Shown: positions 5,597 to 11,172 of the stretch, one piece after another
How the letters are laid out: every line of letters begins with the position of its first letter
Numbering within the stretch: position 1 is the first letter of the stretch
NCBI GenBank assembly: GCA_024683115.1
Contig: JAIKYM010000109.1
Location: forward strand, 1 to 11,172
Direction: 5' to 3'
Source: Bacilli bacterium
GTDB taxonomy: Bacteria; Bacillota_I; Bacilli_A; RF39; UBA660
DNA length: 11,172 bases
Program-made: the position numbers and the translations under genes
The notes under the pieces: generated by a model
What the model was told of the DNA's origin: nothing
Database searches by the model: none
What the model saw: the letters and a program-made list of their open reading frames with translations, nothing else

Positions 5597-6589
5597 ATGC
5601 TTATTTTAGCAAAGTCTATACTTAGTATTACATTAGGTTTAGTAATAGGTATAGTTGTTGGTTTGATAGCTTTACCTTTCTTAAGAAAGATGAATGCTAG
5701 ACAAACAGTATCAAAATTAATTAATAAAAGACATCAATTAAAGAATGGAACACCTACATTAGGTGGAATAATATTTATAATACCACCTATATTGATATCT
5801 ATAATATTATGTTTAAGAGGTTCTATTGAATGGAATCATAACTTAACAATAGTATTAATGGTATTTGTAGCGTATGGTATTTTAGGATTTATTGATGATT
5901 ATTTAAAGATTAAATATCATAATAACAAAGGATTACCTACATTAGGAAAGTTATTTTTCCAAGTAATATTAGCAATAGCATTTACTGTTATTTATATTAA
6001 AAATGGTGGAACTTCTTCATTAGATGTTTCATTACTAGGAGTTCATTTTGAAATGGGCTGGGCATATGCAGTATTCGTATTATTCTTGCTTGTAGGAACT
6101 ACAAATGCTGTTAATATAGCTGATGGATTAGATGGATTATGTGGAGGATTATCAGTAATGGCATTCCTTGCATATGGTGTTATAGCTTATGGTTCTACAT
6201 GGATTGTTGGATATGACACAATGGCTATATTTTCATTCTCATTAGTAGGATCTATATTAGCATTCTTATTATTCAATTCACATCCTGCTAAAGTATTTAT
6301 GGGTGATACTGGTTCTTTAGCATTAGGTGGGGCATTAGCAAGTATTGCAATATTAACTCACCATGAGTTATCACTTGCATTAATTGGTGGAGTATTCGTT
6401 GTTGAAACTTTATCAAGTTTAATTCAAATAATAGCTATAAGAAAGTTTAATAAAAAAGTATTCTTAAAAGCTCCATTACATCATCATTTTGAAGAATTAG
6501 GTTGGGAAGAAACAGATATTGTTAAAATATTCTGGGTAGCTGGATTTCTACTTGCAATGTTCGGTGTAATCTATGGTGTTTGGTTATAA
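5597..6589 (+). CDS. mraY: Phospho-MurNAc-pentapeptide translocase MraY
   Basis: Integral membrane enzyme that transfers phospho-MurNAc-pentapeptide from UDP to undecaprenyl phosphate, making lipid I, the first membrane step of peptidoglycan synthesis. Its 330 residues match the family length. Signature parts are present in order: GTPTLGG (51-57), FIDDY with the Asp pair 100-101, NIADGLDGL (173-181, Asp176), MGDTGSLALGG (235-245, Asp237) and APLHHHFE (292-299). About ten hydrophobic segments are spread along the chain. It stands alone, although in most Bacilli mraY sits in the dcw division/wall cluster between murF and murD. Its own promoter and terminator bracket it. It confirms that the host makes a cell wall, in keeping with the sortase. 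Confidence 0.97.
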   Translation: MLILAKSILSITLGLVIGIVVGLIALPFLRKMNARQTVSKLINKRHQLKNGTPTLGGIIFIIPPILISIILCLRGSIEWNHNLTIVLMVFVAYGILGFIDDYLKIKYHNNKGLPTLGKLFFQVILAIAFTVIYIKNGGTSSLDVSLLGVHFEMGWAYAVFVLFLLVGTTNAVNIADGLDGLCGGLSVMAFLAYGVIAYGSTWIVGYDTMAIFSFSLVGSILAFLLFNSHPAKVFMGDTGSLALGGALASIAILTHHELSLALIGGVFVVETLSSLIQIIAIRKFNKKVFLKAPLHHHFEELGWEETDIVKIFWVAGFLLAMFGVIYGVWL

Positions 6590-6612
6590 AAGAGAAGAAA
6601 TTCTCTTTTTTT
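6588..6612 (+). terminator. mraY terminator
   Basis: A 9-bp stem AAAAGAGAA/TTCTCTTTT (6588-6596 with 6601-6609), GAAA tetraloop, then further T (to 6612). The left arm starts inside the mraY stop codon (6587-6589). Confidence 0.85.
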
Positions 6613-6657
6613 ATTTGTAAAATTCGAGATTTGGATATTCTTTGTTGTATATATATA

Positions 6658-6680
6658 TTAGAGGGTAGTATTCCTTCTAA
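6658..6680. promoter_or_regulatory. Inverted repeat beside the upstream recA promoter
   Basis: TTAGAGGG (6658-6665) and CCTTCTAA (6673-6680) form an 8-bp imperfect palindrome with one G-U/mismatch and a 7-nt centre. It ends one base before the -35 of the upstream recA promoter, the place for an operator or activator site. No T run follows. The cognate protein is unknown. Confidence 0.4.
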
Positions 6681-6708
6681 TTGATATAGTTATTAAATAT
6701 GTTATAAT
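6681..6708 (+). promoter_or_regulatory. Upstream recA promoter (P1)
   Basis: TTGATA (6681-6686), a 16-nt spacer, and TATAAT (6703-6708) preceded by TGT, an extended -10. It would start near 6715 and give a leader of about 108 nt. I see no gene or known riboswitch in that leader. Confidence 0.65.
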
Positions 6709-6768
6709 TTATTTAGTAAGAATAACTTGGGTAAAACAATTAATAATACAAATGTTCGCAAAAAACTA

Positions 6769-6797
6769 TTGACTTTTATTTTTAGTAATAATAAAAT
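6769..6797 (+). promoter_or_regulatory. Downstream recA promoter (P2)
   Basis: TTGACT (6769-6774), a 17-nt spacer, and TAAAAT (6792-6797). The start near 6804 lies just before AAGGAG (6809-6814), the ribosome site 8 nt before the recA ATG. A GTTCG half-site (6754-6758) lies 10 bp upstream of the -35. Confidence 0.75.
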
Positions 6798-6822
6798 GAT
6801 ATTAAAGTAAGGAGAAAACAAC

Positions 6823-7827
6823 ATGACAAAGAAAACAGAAACAAGCGATAAAACATTAGAAGAGGTAATGGCTGAAATAGAAAAACAATTTGGTAAAGGT
6901 TCAATCATGAAGCTTTCTGAAGATACAAAAGTAGAAGTTGAAGCAGTTCCAACTGGTTCATTAAGTTTAGATATAGCATTAGGTGTTGGAGGTTTTCCAA
7001 AAGGAAGAATTATAGAAGTATTTGGACCAGAATCATCTGGTAAAACAACTATAGCATTACAAGCTGTTGCAGAAGTACAAAAGCAAGGTGGAAGAGCAGC
7101 ATTTATTGATGCAGAGCATGCTTTAGATCCTGTTTATGCTAAAGCTTTAGGAGTTAATCTAGATGAATTATTATTATCTCAACCTGATACAGGAGAACAA
7201 GCTTTAGAAATATGTGAAGCATTAGTTAGATCTGGTGCAGTACAAATAGTTGTAATTGATTCAGTTGCTGCATTAGTACCTCAAGCAGAAATTGAAGGAG
7301 AAATGGGTGACTCTCATGTAGGTCTTCAAGCAAGATTAATGTCTCAAGCATTAAGAAAGTTAGCTGGTATAATTAATAAAACAAATACTATTGCAATATT
7401 CATTAATCAATTAAGAGAAAAAGTTGGTATTATGTTTGGGAATCCTGAAACTACAACAGGTGGTCGTGCATTAAAGTTCTATGCATCTATTAGACTTGAT
7501 GTAAGACGTGGCGAACAAATTAAGATGGGTGATTCTGTAATTGGTAATAAAACTACAATTAAGGTTGTTAAAAATAAAGTTGCACCTCCTTTCAAAACAG
7601 CAACAGTAGATGTTATGTATGGCGAAGGTGTATCTTATGAGGGAGAACTTGTAGACTTAGGTGCAGAGATTGGTGTACTTGAGAAATCTGGTGCTTGGTA
7701 TTCATATAATAGTGAGAAAATTGGCCAGGGAAAAGAGAACACTAAGATATTCTTAAAGAATAATCCTGATATTGCAGCTGAAATTGATGAAAAAATACGT
7801 GAATTTTATAAAATAGAAGATAAATAG
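6823..7827 (+). CDS. recA: RecA recombinase
   Basis: ATP-dependent DNA strand-exchange protein of homologous recombination and trigger of LexA self-cleavage. The 334 residues are near-standard; the C-terminal tail is shorter than in E. coli (353). The N-terminal helix (to about residue 30) is followed by Walker A GPESSGKT (68-75), the catalytic-Glu region DAEHALDP (96-103), Walker B VVID (143-146), DNA-binding loop 1 (about 156-165) and loop 2 (about 195-210, NQLREK...GNPETTTGG). No intein or truncation. Two promoters, a ribosome site at ideal spacing and a terminator overlapping the stop codon make it a single-gene unit. LexA control is uncertain because only one good half-site is visible. 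Confidence 0.98.
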   Translation: MTKKTETSDKTLEEVMAEIEKQFGKGSIMKLSEDTKVEVEAVPTGSLSLDIALGVGGFPKGRIIEVFGPESSGKTTIALQAVAEVQKQGGRAAFIDAEHALDPVYAKALGVNLDELLLSQPDTGEQALEICEALVRSGAVQIVVIDSVAALVPQAEIEGEMGDSHVGLQARLMSQALRKLAGIINKTNTIAIFINQLREKVGIMFGNPETTTGGRALKFYASIRLDVRRGEQIKMGDSVIGNKTTIKVVKNKVAPPFKTATVDVMYGEGVSYEGELVDLGAEIGVLEKSGAWYSYNSEKIGQGKENTKIFLKNNPDIAAEIDEKIREFYKIEDK

Positions 7828-7840
7828 TCTTCTATTTTTT
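7811..7840 (+). terminator. recA terminator, stop codon in the loop
   Basis: AAATAGAAGA/TCTTCTATTT (7811-7820 with 7828-7837) forms a 10-bp stem followed by T to 7840. The recA stop TAG (7825-7827) is in the 7-nt loop, so ribosomes and terminator folding may compete. Confidence 0.9.
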
Positions 7841-7851
7841 ATTTTATGGTG

Positions 7852-7857
7852 TATAAT
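7852..7857 (+). promoter_or_regulatory. -10 box for a leaderless sigma-factor mRNA
   Basis: A perfect TATAAT lies only 7 nt before the ATG at 7865. A start at the usual distance after the -10 would fall on or one base before that ATG. The bases between (AAGCGGT) hold no Shine-Dalgarno. No -35 is clear because the recA terminator occupies the area. Confidence 0.6.
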
Positions 7858-7864
7858 AAGCGGT

Positions 7865-9868
7865 ATGAAAAAGGGAAATAATGGGTTACAATTTACATCC
7901 GCTATTGATTATATTAATAGCTATTCTGATAAACTATATGATAAATATAGTTTTCTTGCTTTGGATTACGATAAATTTAATAGTTTGTTAAGAGATAAAA
8001 TAGCACCTGAAGCTGAACAAGCAGAAGGTAATAATATTGTTAAAAAAGTTAATAAAGTATTATTAGATTATGTTAAAGAGTATTTATCTTCGTTAGATTC
8101 TGAAGCTTTATGTTCAATAATTAATAATTTTATAGTTATGAATTTAACGGCTACAAGTGATCCTACTAAAATGCGTGGTGAACTTGAAAAGTTATCTAAA
8201 TTTATAAATGCATATAGTATTATTTTATCTGTTGATGTTTGTAAGTATTTAGTAGATAAGAATGAAATTGTTAAGAATTATTTTGATGTTATTTTTAAAA
8301 AGTATATTAAAGATATTGAAAGTGGTAGATATACTGATAGTTTAGATGATAATAATATTATTACTCTTGTTGAAGTATGTGCTGATTTAAATGGTATTGA
8401 AATTAATTATGATATTGAAGAAGTAAGTTCTGACGATGGTAAGGATTTAGATTCAGAAGCTCAATATTGTAGAGAAGTTTATAGACTTAAACTTTTATCT
8501 TATGAGGAAGAAAGAGATTTAGGATATAGAATATTAGATGGAGATGAAGAAGCTAAAAAAACTTTGGCTGCACATAATCTTAGACTTGTATTAAAGATGG
8601 CTAATAGATATAGATGCAGTGGAGTTAAATTCCTTGATTTAGTTCAAGAAGGGAATATGGGTTTAATGGTTGCTGTTGATAGGTTTGATGTAAGAAAAGG
8701 TTTTAGATTTTCTACATATGCAACTCATTGGATAAGACAATATATTTCTCGTTCAATTGATAATGATAGTAGAAATATTAGATTACCAGTTCATATGTCT
8801 CAAAAATTATCTAAGTTTAATAGAGCAAAAGAAGAATTATCATCTTTATATGGAAGAACACCAACTACTGAAGAATTGATGAAAACAACAGGTTTTAATG
8901 AAAAAACAGTTGAAAACTTATCTAAATTAGCTGTTGATACTATTCCTTTAAATAAACTTATTAGTGATGAAGAAGATGGCGATGAATTAGGAGATTTCAT
9001 ATCAGATGATAAGGATAATGCAGAAGCAATATTCATAAATAATAAGATGGTAGAGGATGTAAGAAATGCTATTTCATCTGGTATTATTAAACCAAGAGAA
9101 CTAAGAGTATTAGAGTTAAGATTTGGTATTAAAGATGGACAAGCAAGAACTCTAGAAGAAGTTGGACAATTATTACATGTTACTCGTGAAAGAATAAGAC
9201 AAATCGAAGGAGCTGCTTTAAGAAAATTATTTAATAATAGATCATTTAGAATGTCTATGAGAGATTACATAGATATATCTACAAATAATCCTAAGTATAA
9301 TAAAATTTTTAATGATGAAAGACCTAGCATTGTAATAGATAAAAATAAAATATCTAGAAAAGCTAAACAAATTGATGAGGCTAAAAAGAAACAACAAGAA
9401 GCACAACAAAGAAAACAATTACTAGAAAAGATTAAAACTGAAGCATTACAAAAACAATTAGATGAAATAACTAAGTGTCAAGAAACTAGTGTAGAAACAA
9501 ATAAAGAAGAAGTTAGTAGAGAAGACATGAAAAAAATAGTTAGTAGTGTTAGATCTAACTTTAGAAGTATGGCTAGAAAAAAGAAAGTTAAAGTTGAAGA
9601 ACAACCTAAACCAACTATAATTAATGCATTTACTGTTAATATGTATGAAGTTATTAAAGATAAACTAGATGAACAAACTTCTTTTGTAATGGCCCTTATA
9701 AGTGGAGCTAAAGGTGATAGGCAACATTCTTTATCTGAAATAGCTAGTTTGTTAGGCATGACAGAACTAGAAGTAAAAGATATATATAATAAAGCATATA
9801 AGGTATATCAAGATGCTACAACACAAGTTGGACCAAGCAAAGTAAGAACTACCAAATTTGAAAAATAA
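7865..9868 (+). CDS. RpoD-like sigma-70 factor with N- and C-terminal extensions
   Basis: Sigma subunit that directs RNA polymerase to promoters. Of 667 residues the sigma core is about 197-460. Region 1.2 starts near 197; region 2 (231-311) includes FLDLVQEGNMGL and FRFSTYATHWIRQ. Region 3 and the finger (GDELGDFISDD, 372-382) follow, then region 4.2 (EEVGQLLHVTRERIRQIEG, 431-449). Region 4.2 matches group 1 factors, so TTGACA recognition is expected. Residues 1-195 are an unrecognised helical domain, not clearly region 1.1. After region 4 come a Lys/Gln-rich linker (about 495-585) and a second sigma4-like helix-turn-helix (about 604-652, HSLSEIASLLGMTELEV). In the -10 region His288 replaces the first Trp of the usual WW pair, and Ser295 replaces Thr. 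It stands alone after recA, not in a dnaG operon. It may be the primary sigma or a close relative. ATG 7865 has no ribosome site; no better in-frame start exists. Confidence 0.9.
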   Translation: MKKGNNGLQFTSAIDYINSYSDKLYDKYSFLALDYDKFNSLLRDKIAPEAEQAEGNNIVKKVNKVLLDYVKEYLSSLDSEALCSIINNFIVMNLTATSDPTKMRGELEKLSKFINAYSIILSVDVCKYLVDKNEIVKNYFDVIFKKYIKDIESGRYTDSLDDNNIITLVEVCADLNGIEINYDIEEVSSDDGKDLDSEAQYCREVYRLKLLSYEEERDLGYRILDGDEEAKKTLAAHNLRLVLKMANRYRCSGVKFLDLVQEGNMGLMVAVDRFDVRKGFRFSTYATHWIRQYISRSIDNDSRNIRLPVHMSQKLSKFNRAKEELSSLYGRTPTTEELMKTTGFNEKTVENLSKLAVDTIPLNKLISDEEDGDELGDFISDDKDNAEAIFINNKMVEDVRNAISSGIIKPRELRVLELRFGIKDGQARTLEEVGQLLHVTRERIRQIEGAALRKLFNNRSFRMSMRDYIDISTNNPKYNKIFNDERPSIVIDKNKISRKAKQIDEAKKKQQEAQQRKQLLEKIKTEALQKQLDEITKCQETSVETNKEEVSREDMKKIVSSVRSNFRSMARKKKVKVEEQPKPTIINAFTVNMYEVIKDKLDEQTSFVMALISGAKGDRQHSLSEIASLLGMTELEVKDIYNKAYKVYQDATTQVGPSKVRTTKFEK

Positions 9869-9877
9869 GGCTAAAAA

Positions 9878-9903
9878 TGTTATAATGTGTATATATGAGG
9901 GGG
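9878..9903 (+). promoter_or_regulatory. Extended -10 promoter and ribosome site of the 180-aa gene
   Basis: TGTTATAAT at 9878-9886 begins 10 nt after the sigma stop codon. The start would be near 9893, followed at once by AGGGGG (9898-9903), 7 nt before ATG 9911. No terminator separates it from the sigma gene, so read-through is also possible. Confidence 0.65.
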
Positions 9904-9910
9904 TTATAAT

Positions 9911-10453
9911 ATGGCATTGCCAAGATTATCAATAGGAAGTGAAATTTCATATAGATCAGCTATTACTGATAGTTGTAAATTAAAAGATTTTAAAGATGTA
10001 TGGAGTAGAGTATCTTTAATAGATATTAACTCTATGGTTAGTGAATATAATTCACTAGAAGGAACAGGAAATATACCTGCTTTAACATCTTTACAAGGAA
10101 GAGTTAAGACAGCTTTAACATCTATAGATGCATTACAAAAAACTTATAAAGATCCACTTGTAATAGCACCTGCTACAGATATGTATAGTGCTTTAAAAAG
10201 AGTTGAATGTGCTGTTAATTCACAAATAAGCACATATTCTTCTACAAGAGGCGGATTATTTAAAGTAGTTAACAAGGTAAAAAAAGCATATTATAAAGCT
10301 ATGAAGCCTGTTAATAAAGTATTAGATGCATATGATAAATTCAGTGCACCTGCAAATACTTTAGACAATTTCGCAAAAGATGCTATTAATACACATGGTG
10401 CAAATGTATTTGAAGGAATTAGTAATTTCGGAAAACGTAATAAACGTAAATAA
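9911..10453 (+). CDS. Hypothetical 180-aa basic helical protein
   Basis: I do not recognise this family. The 180 residues have no signal peptide, membrane helix or catalytic motif. The first ~115 residues look like amphipathic helices (WSRVSLIDINSMVSEYNSL, then SLQGRVKTALTSIDALQ). A Gly-Gly turn near 120 follows. The C-terminal third is strongly basic (VVNKVKKAYYKAMKPVNKV) and the end is GKRNKRK, which could suit nucleic-acid or membrane-surface contact. The general look (small, helical, Ser/Thr-rich) recalls secreted WXG/LXG-type helical proteins, but the expected motif is absent and I do not claim it. The ATG has a good AGGGGG ribosome site. The gene sits directly behind the sigma factor without a terminator, so the two may share transcripts. 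Confidence 0.75.
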   Translation: MALPRLSIGSEISYRSAITDSCKLKDFKDVWSRVSLIDINSMVSEYNSLEGTGNIPALTSLQGRVKTALTSIDALQKTYKDPLVIAPATDMYSALKRVECAVNSQISTYSSTRGGLFKVVNKVKKAYYKAMKPVNKVLDAYDKFSAPANTLDNFAKDAINTHGANVFEGISNFGKRNKRK

Positions 10454-10481
10454 GGTATAACTTAAAAGTTATATCTTTTTT
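10453..10481 (+). terminator. Terminator of the 180-aa gene
   Basis: GGTATAACT (10454-10462) pairs with AGTTATATC (10467-10475), with one G-U pair and a TAAA loop, followed by TTTTTT (10476-10481). The stem begins directly after the stop codon. Confidence 0.85.
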
Positions 10482-10485
10482 ATTG

Positions 10486-10504
10486 TGTTATAATTATTAT
10501 AGGG
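10486..10504 (+). promoter_or_regulatory. Extended -10 promoter of the HExxH gene
   Basis: TGTTATAAT (10486-10494) follows the previous terminator's T run by 4 nt. The predicted start at about 10501 coincides with the AGGG ribosome site (10501-10504), leaving a leader of about 13 nt. Confidence 0.6.
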
Positions 10505-10513
10505 TAGATATAT

Positions 10514-11172
10514 ATGGATATTAAAGAAAGTGATGTAATAAGTTATATTAGTTTTGTACTTAATAGATATAATAAAGAAAACAAACTATTAGATCCCATT
10601 GGTTGCGATGAATTATTAAAGTCTTTGATAATTTACAACGAATTAAGTGATTATATTAAAGAAGTAAAATATGTAGATAGTAAAGATTATCGTGTTAATA
10701 TGAGTTATTCATATTTTGATAAAAGAATAAATATAACTAATGATTTTATAAAAGGTGTTAAAGCAACACCAACTAATCTATTAGATATCTTTCATGTGCA
10801 TGATGAAATAATTATTAGAAACTTAGATATCGTACATGCCCTTATTCATGAAGTAATGCATGCAAAACAATACAAACTTATAGATAATACAGATGATGAA
10901 TTCTTAAAGAATGTATTACGTAAATCTTTAACTGCAGCATCTTATGAAGATGAGGAAAATAAAGAGGCTGCTTTAAAATATGCAAAAGCTGCAATGTCTA
11001 CTAATTTATATGCTGTATTACCTGCTGAATTAAATGCAGAAGTATTAGCTATTAAACAAACAATAGAAATAATTAATCATTTATATATAAATGGTAAATA
11101 TAAGTATATTAATATGTATGAGTTCAATATGAAGTTAGTTCAAATAAGATCATACGAAAAGAAGTTCTTAGG
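10514..11172 (+). CDS. Zincin-like HExxH protein, cut by the window edge
   Basis: An open frame of 219 codons that runs off the right edge without a stop. It contains HEVMH (residues 112-116, bases 10847-10861) inside the hydrophobic context VHALIHEVMHAKQY, the typical setting of the zinc-binding HExxH helix of metallopeptidases. A possible third ligand is a Glu in ELNAE (172-176), about 56 residues on, as in gluzincins; this is inference. No signal peptide or membrane helix is visible in the part seen, so it would act in the cytoplasm. It might equally be a toxin-like or phage-type zincin, or a non-proteolytic relative. The ATG at 10514 has AGGG 9 nt upstream and an extended -10 just before that. 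Family and full length cannot be judged from this fragment. Confidence 0.75.
   Translation, partial: MDIKESDVISYISFVLNRYNKENKLLDPIGCDELLKSLIIYNELSDYIKEVKYVDSKDYRVNMSYSYFDKRINITNDFIKGVKATPTNLLDIFHVHDEIIIRNLDIVHALIHEVMHAKQYKLIDNTDDEFLKNVLRKSLTAASYEDEENKEAALKYAKAAMSTNLYAVLPAELNAEVLAIKQTIEIINHLYINGKYKYINMYEFNMKLVQIRSYEKKFL

Noticed and set aside
6709..6822. Riboswitch or leader peptide in the long recA leader
   Set aside because: No conserved aptamer-like stems, no terminator before the gene, and no short ORF with a ribosome site were found.
7881..7883. ATG at 7881 after AAGGG as the true sigma start
   Set aside because: It has an upstream SD-like AAGGG but is out of frame with the sigma coding sequence.
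515..10453. Mycoplasma code (TGA = Trp)
   Set aside because: Conserved Trp positions use TGG and no gene needs TGA read-through; all frames are full length with the standard code.

Overview
The window is strongly AT-rich DNA from a walled, low-GC Bacillota. Canonical TTGACA/TATAAT promoters, short intrinsic terminators and AGGAG-type ribosome sites are all present. So are a peptidoglycan enzyme (MraY), a sortase with a predicted surface substrate, and a ClpB that lacks the N-domain under a CIRCE operator. The last trait recalls Mollicutes, while MraY and the sortase show a wall. My inference is an uncultured gut-type member of the Bacilli near the Mollicutes (Erysipelotrichales or RF39-like). 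The standard genetic code reads all genes cleanly, and the eight complete genes end in TAA or TAG, never TGA.

Layout. Positions 1-280 hold no gene. They carry four degenerate ~20-bp direct repeats (51-122) resembling the multiple terminal repeats of IS21-type elements, then two converging terminators. A tRNA-Cys gene lies on the minus strand (281-354). Everything after it is on the plus strand: clpB (515-2632), a 99-aa unknown (2681-2980), a class B sortase with a long cytoplasmic helical arm (3107-4915), its likely PKTG-anchored substrate (4938-5507), mraY (5597-6589), recA (6823-7827), an RpoD-like sigma factor with N- and C-terminal extensions (7865-9868), a 180-aa unknown (9911-10453), and the start of a HExxH protein cut by the window edge (10514 onward).

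Organisation. The genes are mostly single transcription units. Nearly every gap holds a terminator, often built over the stop codon, followed at once by a new -10 box. The clear exception is the sortase-substrate pair: 22 nt apart, no terminator between them, one strong promoter. Several -10 boxes (many with the extended TGN motif) sit so close to the start codon that the predicted 5' leaders are only 0-20 nt. The sigma-factor mRNA looks leaderless. The sortase mRNA instead should begin with an 11-bp hairpin.

Function. Housekeeping roles are protein disaggregation (ClpB, HrcA-controlled), lipid I synthesis (MraY), recombination (RecA) and transcription initiation (sigma). The most unusual items are the sortase architecture, the sigma factor with a second sigma4-like helix-turn-helix, and the leaderless or ultra-short-leader arrangement. 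The 99-aa and 180-aa proteins have no function I can assign.
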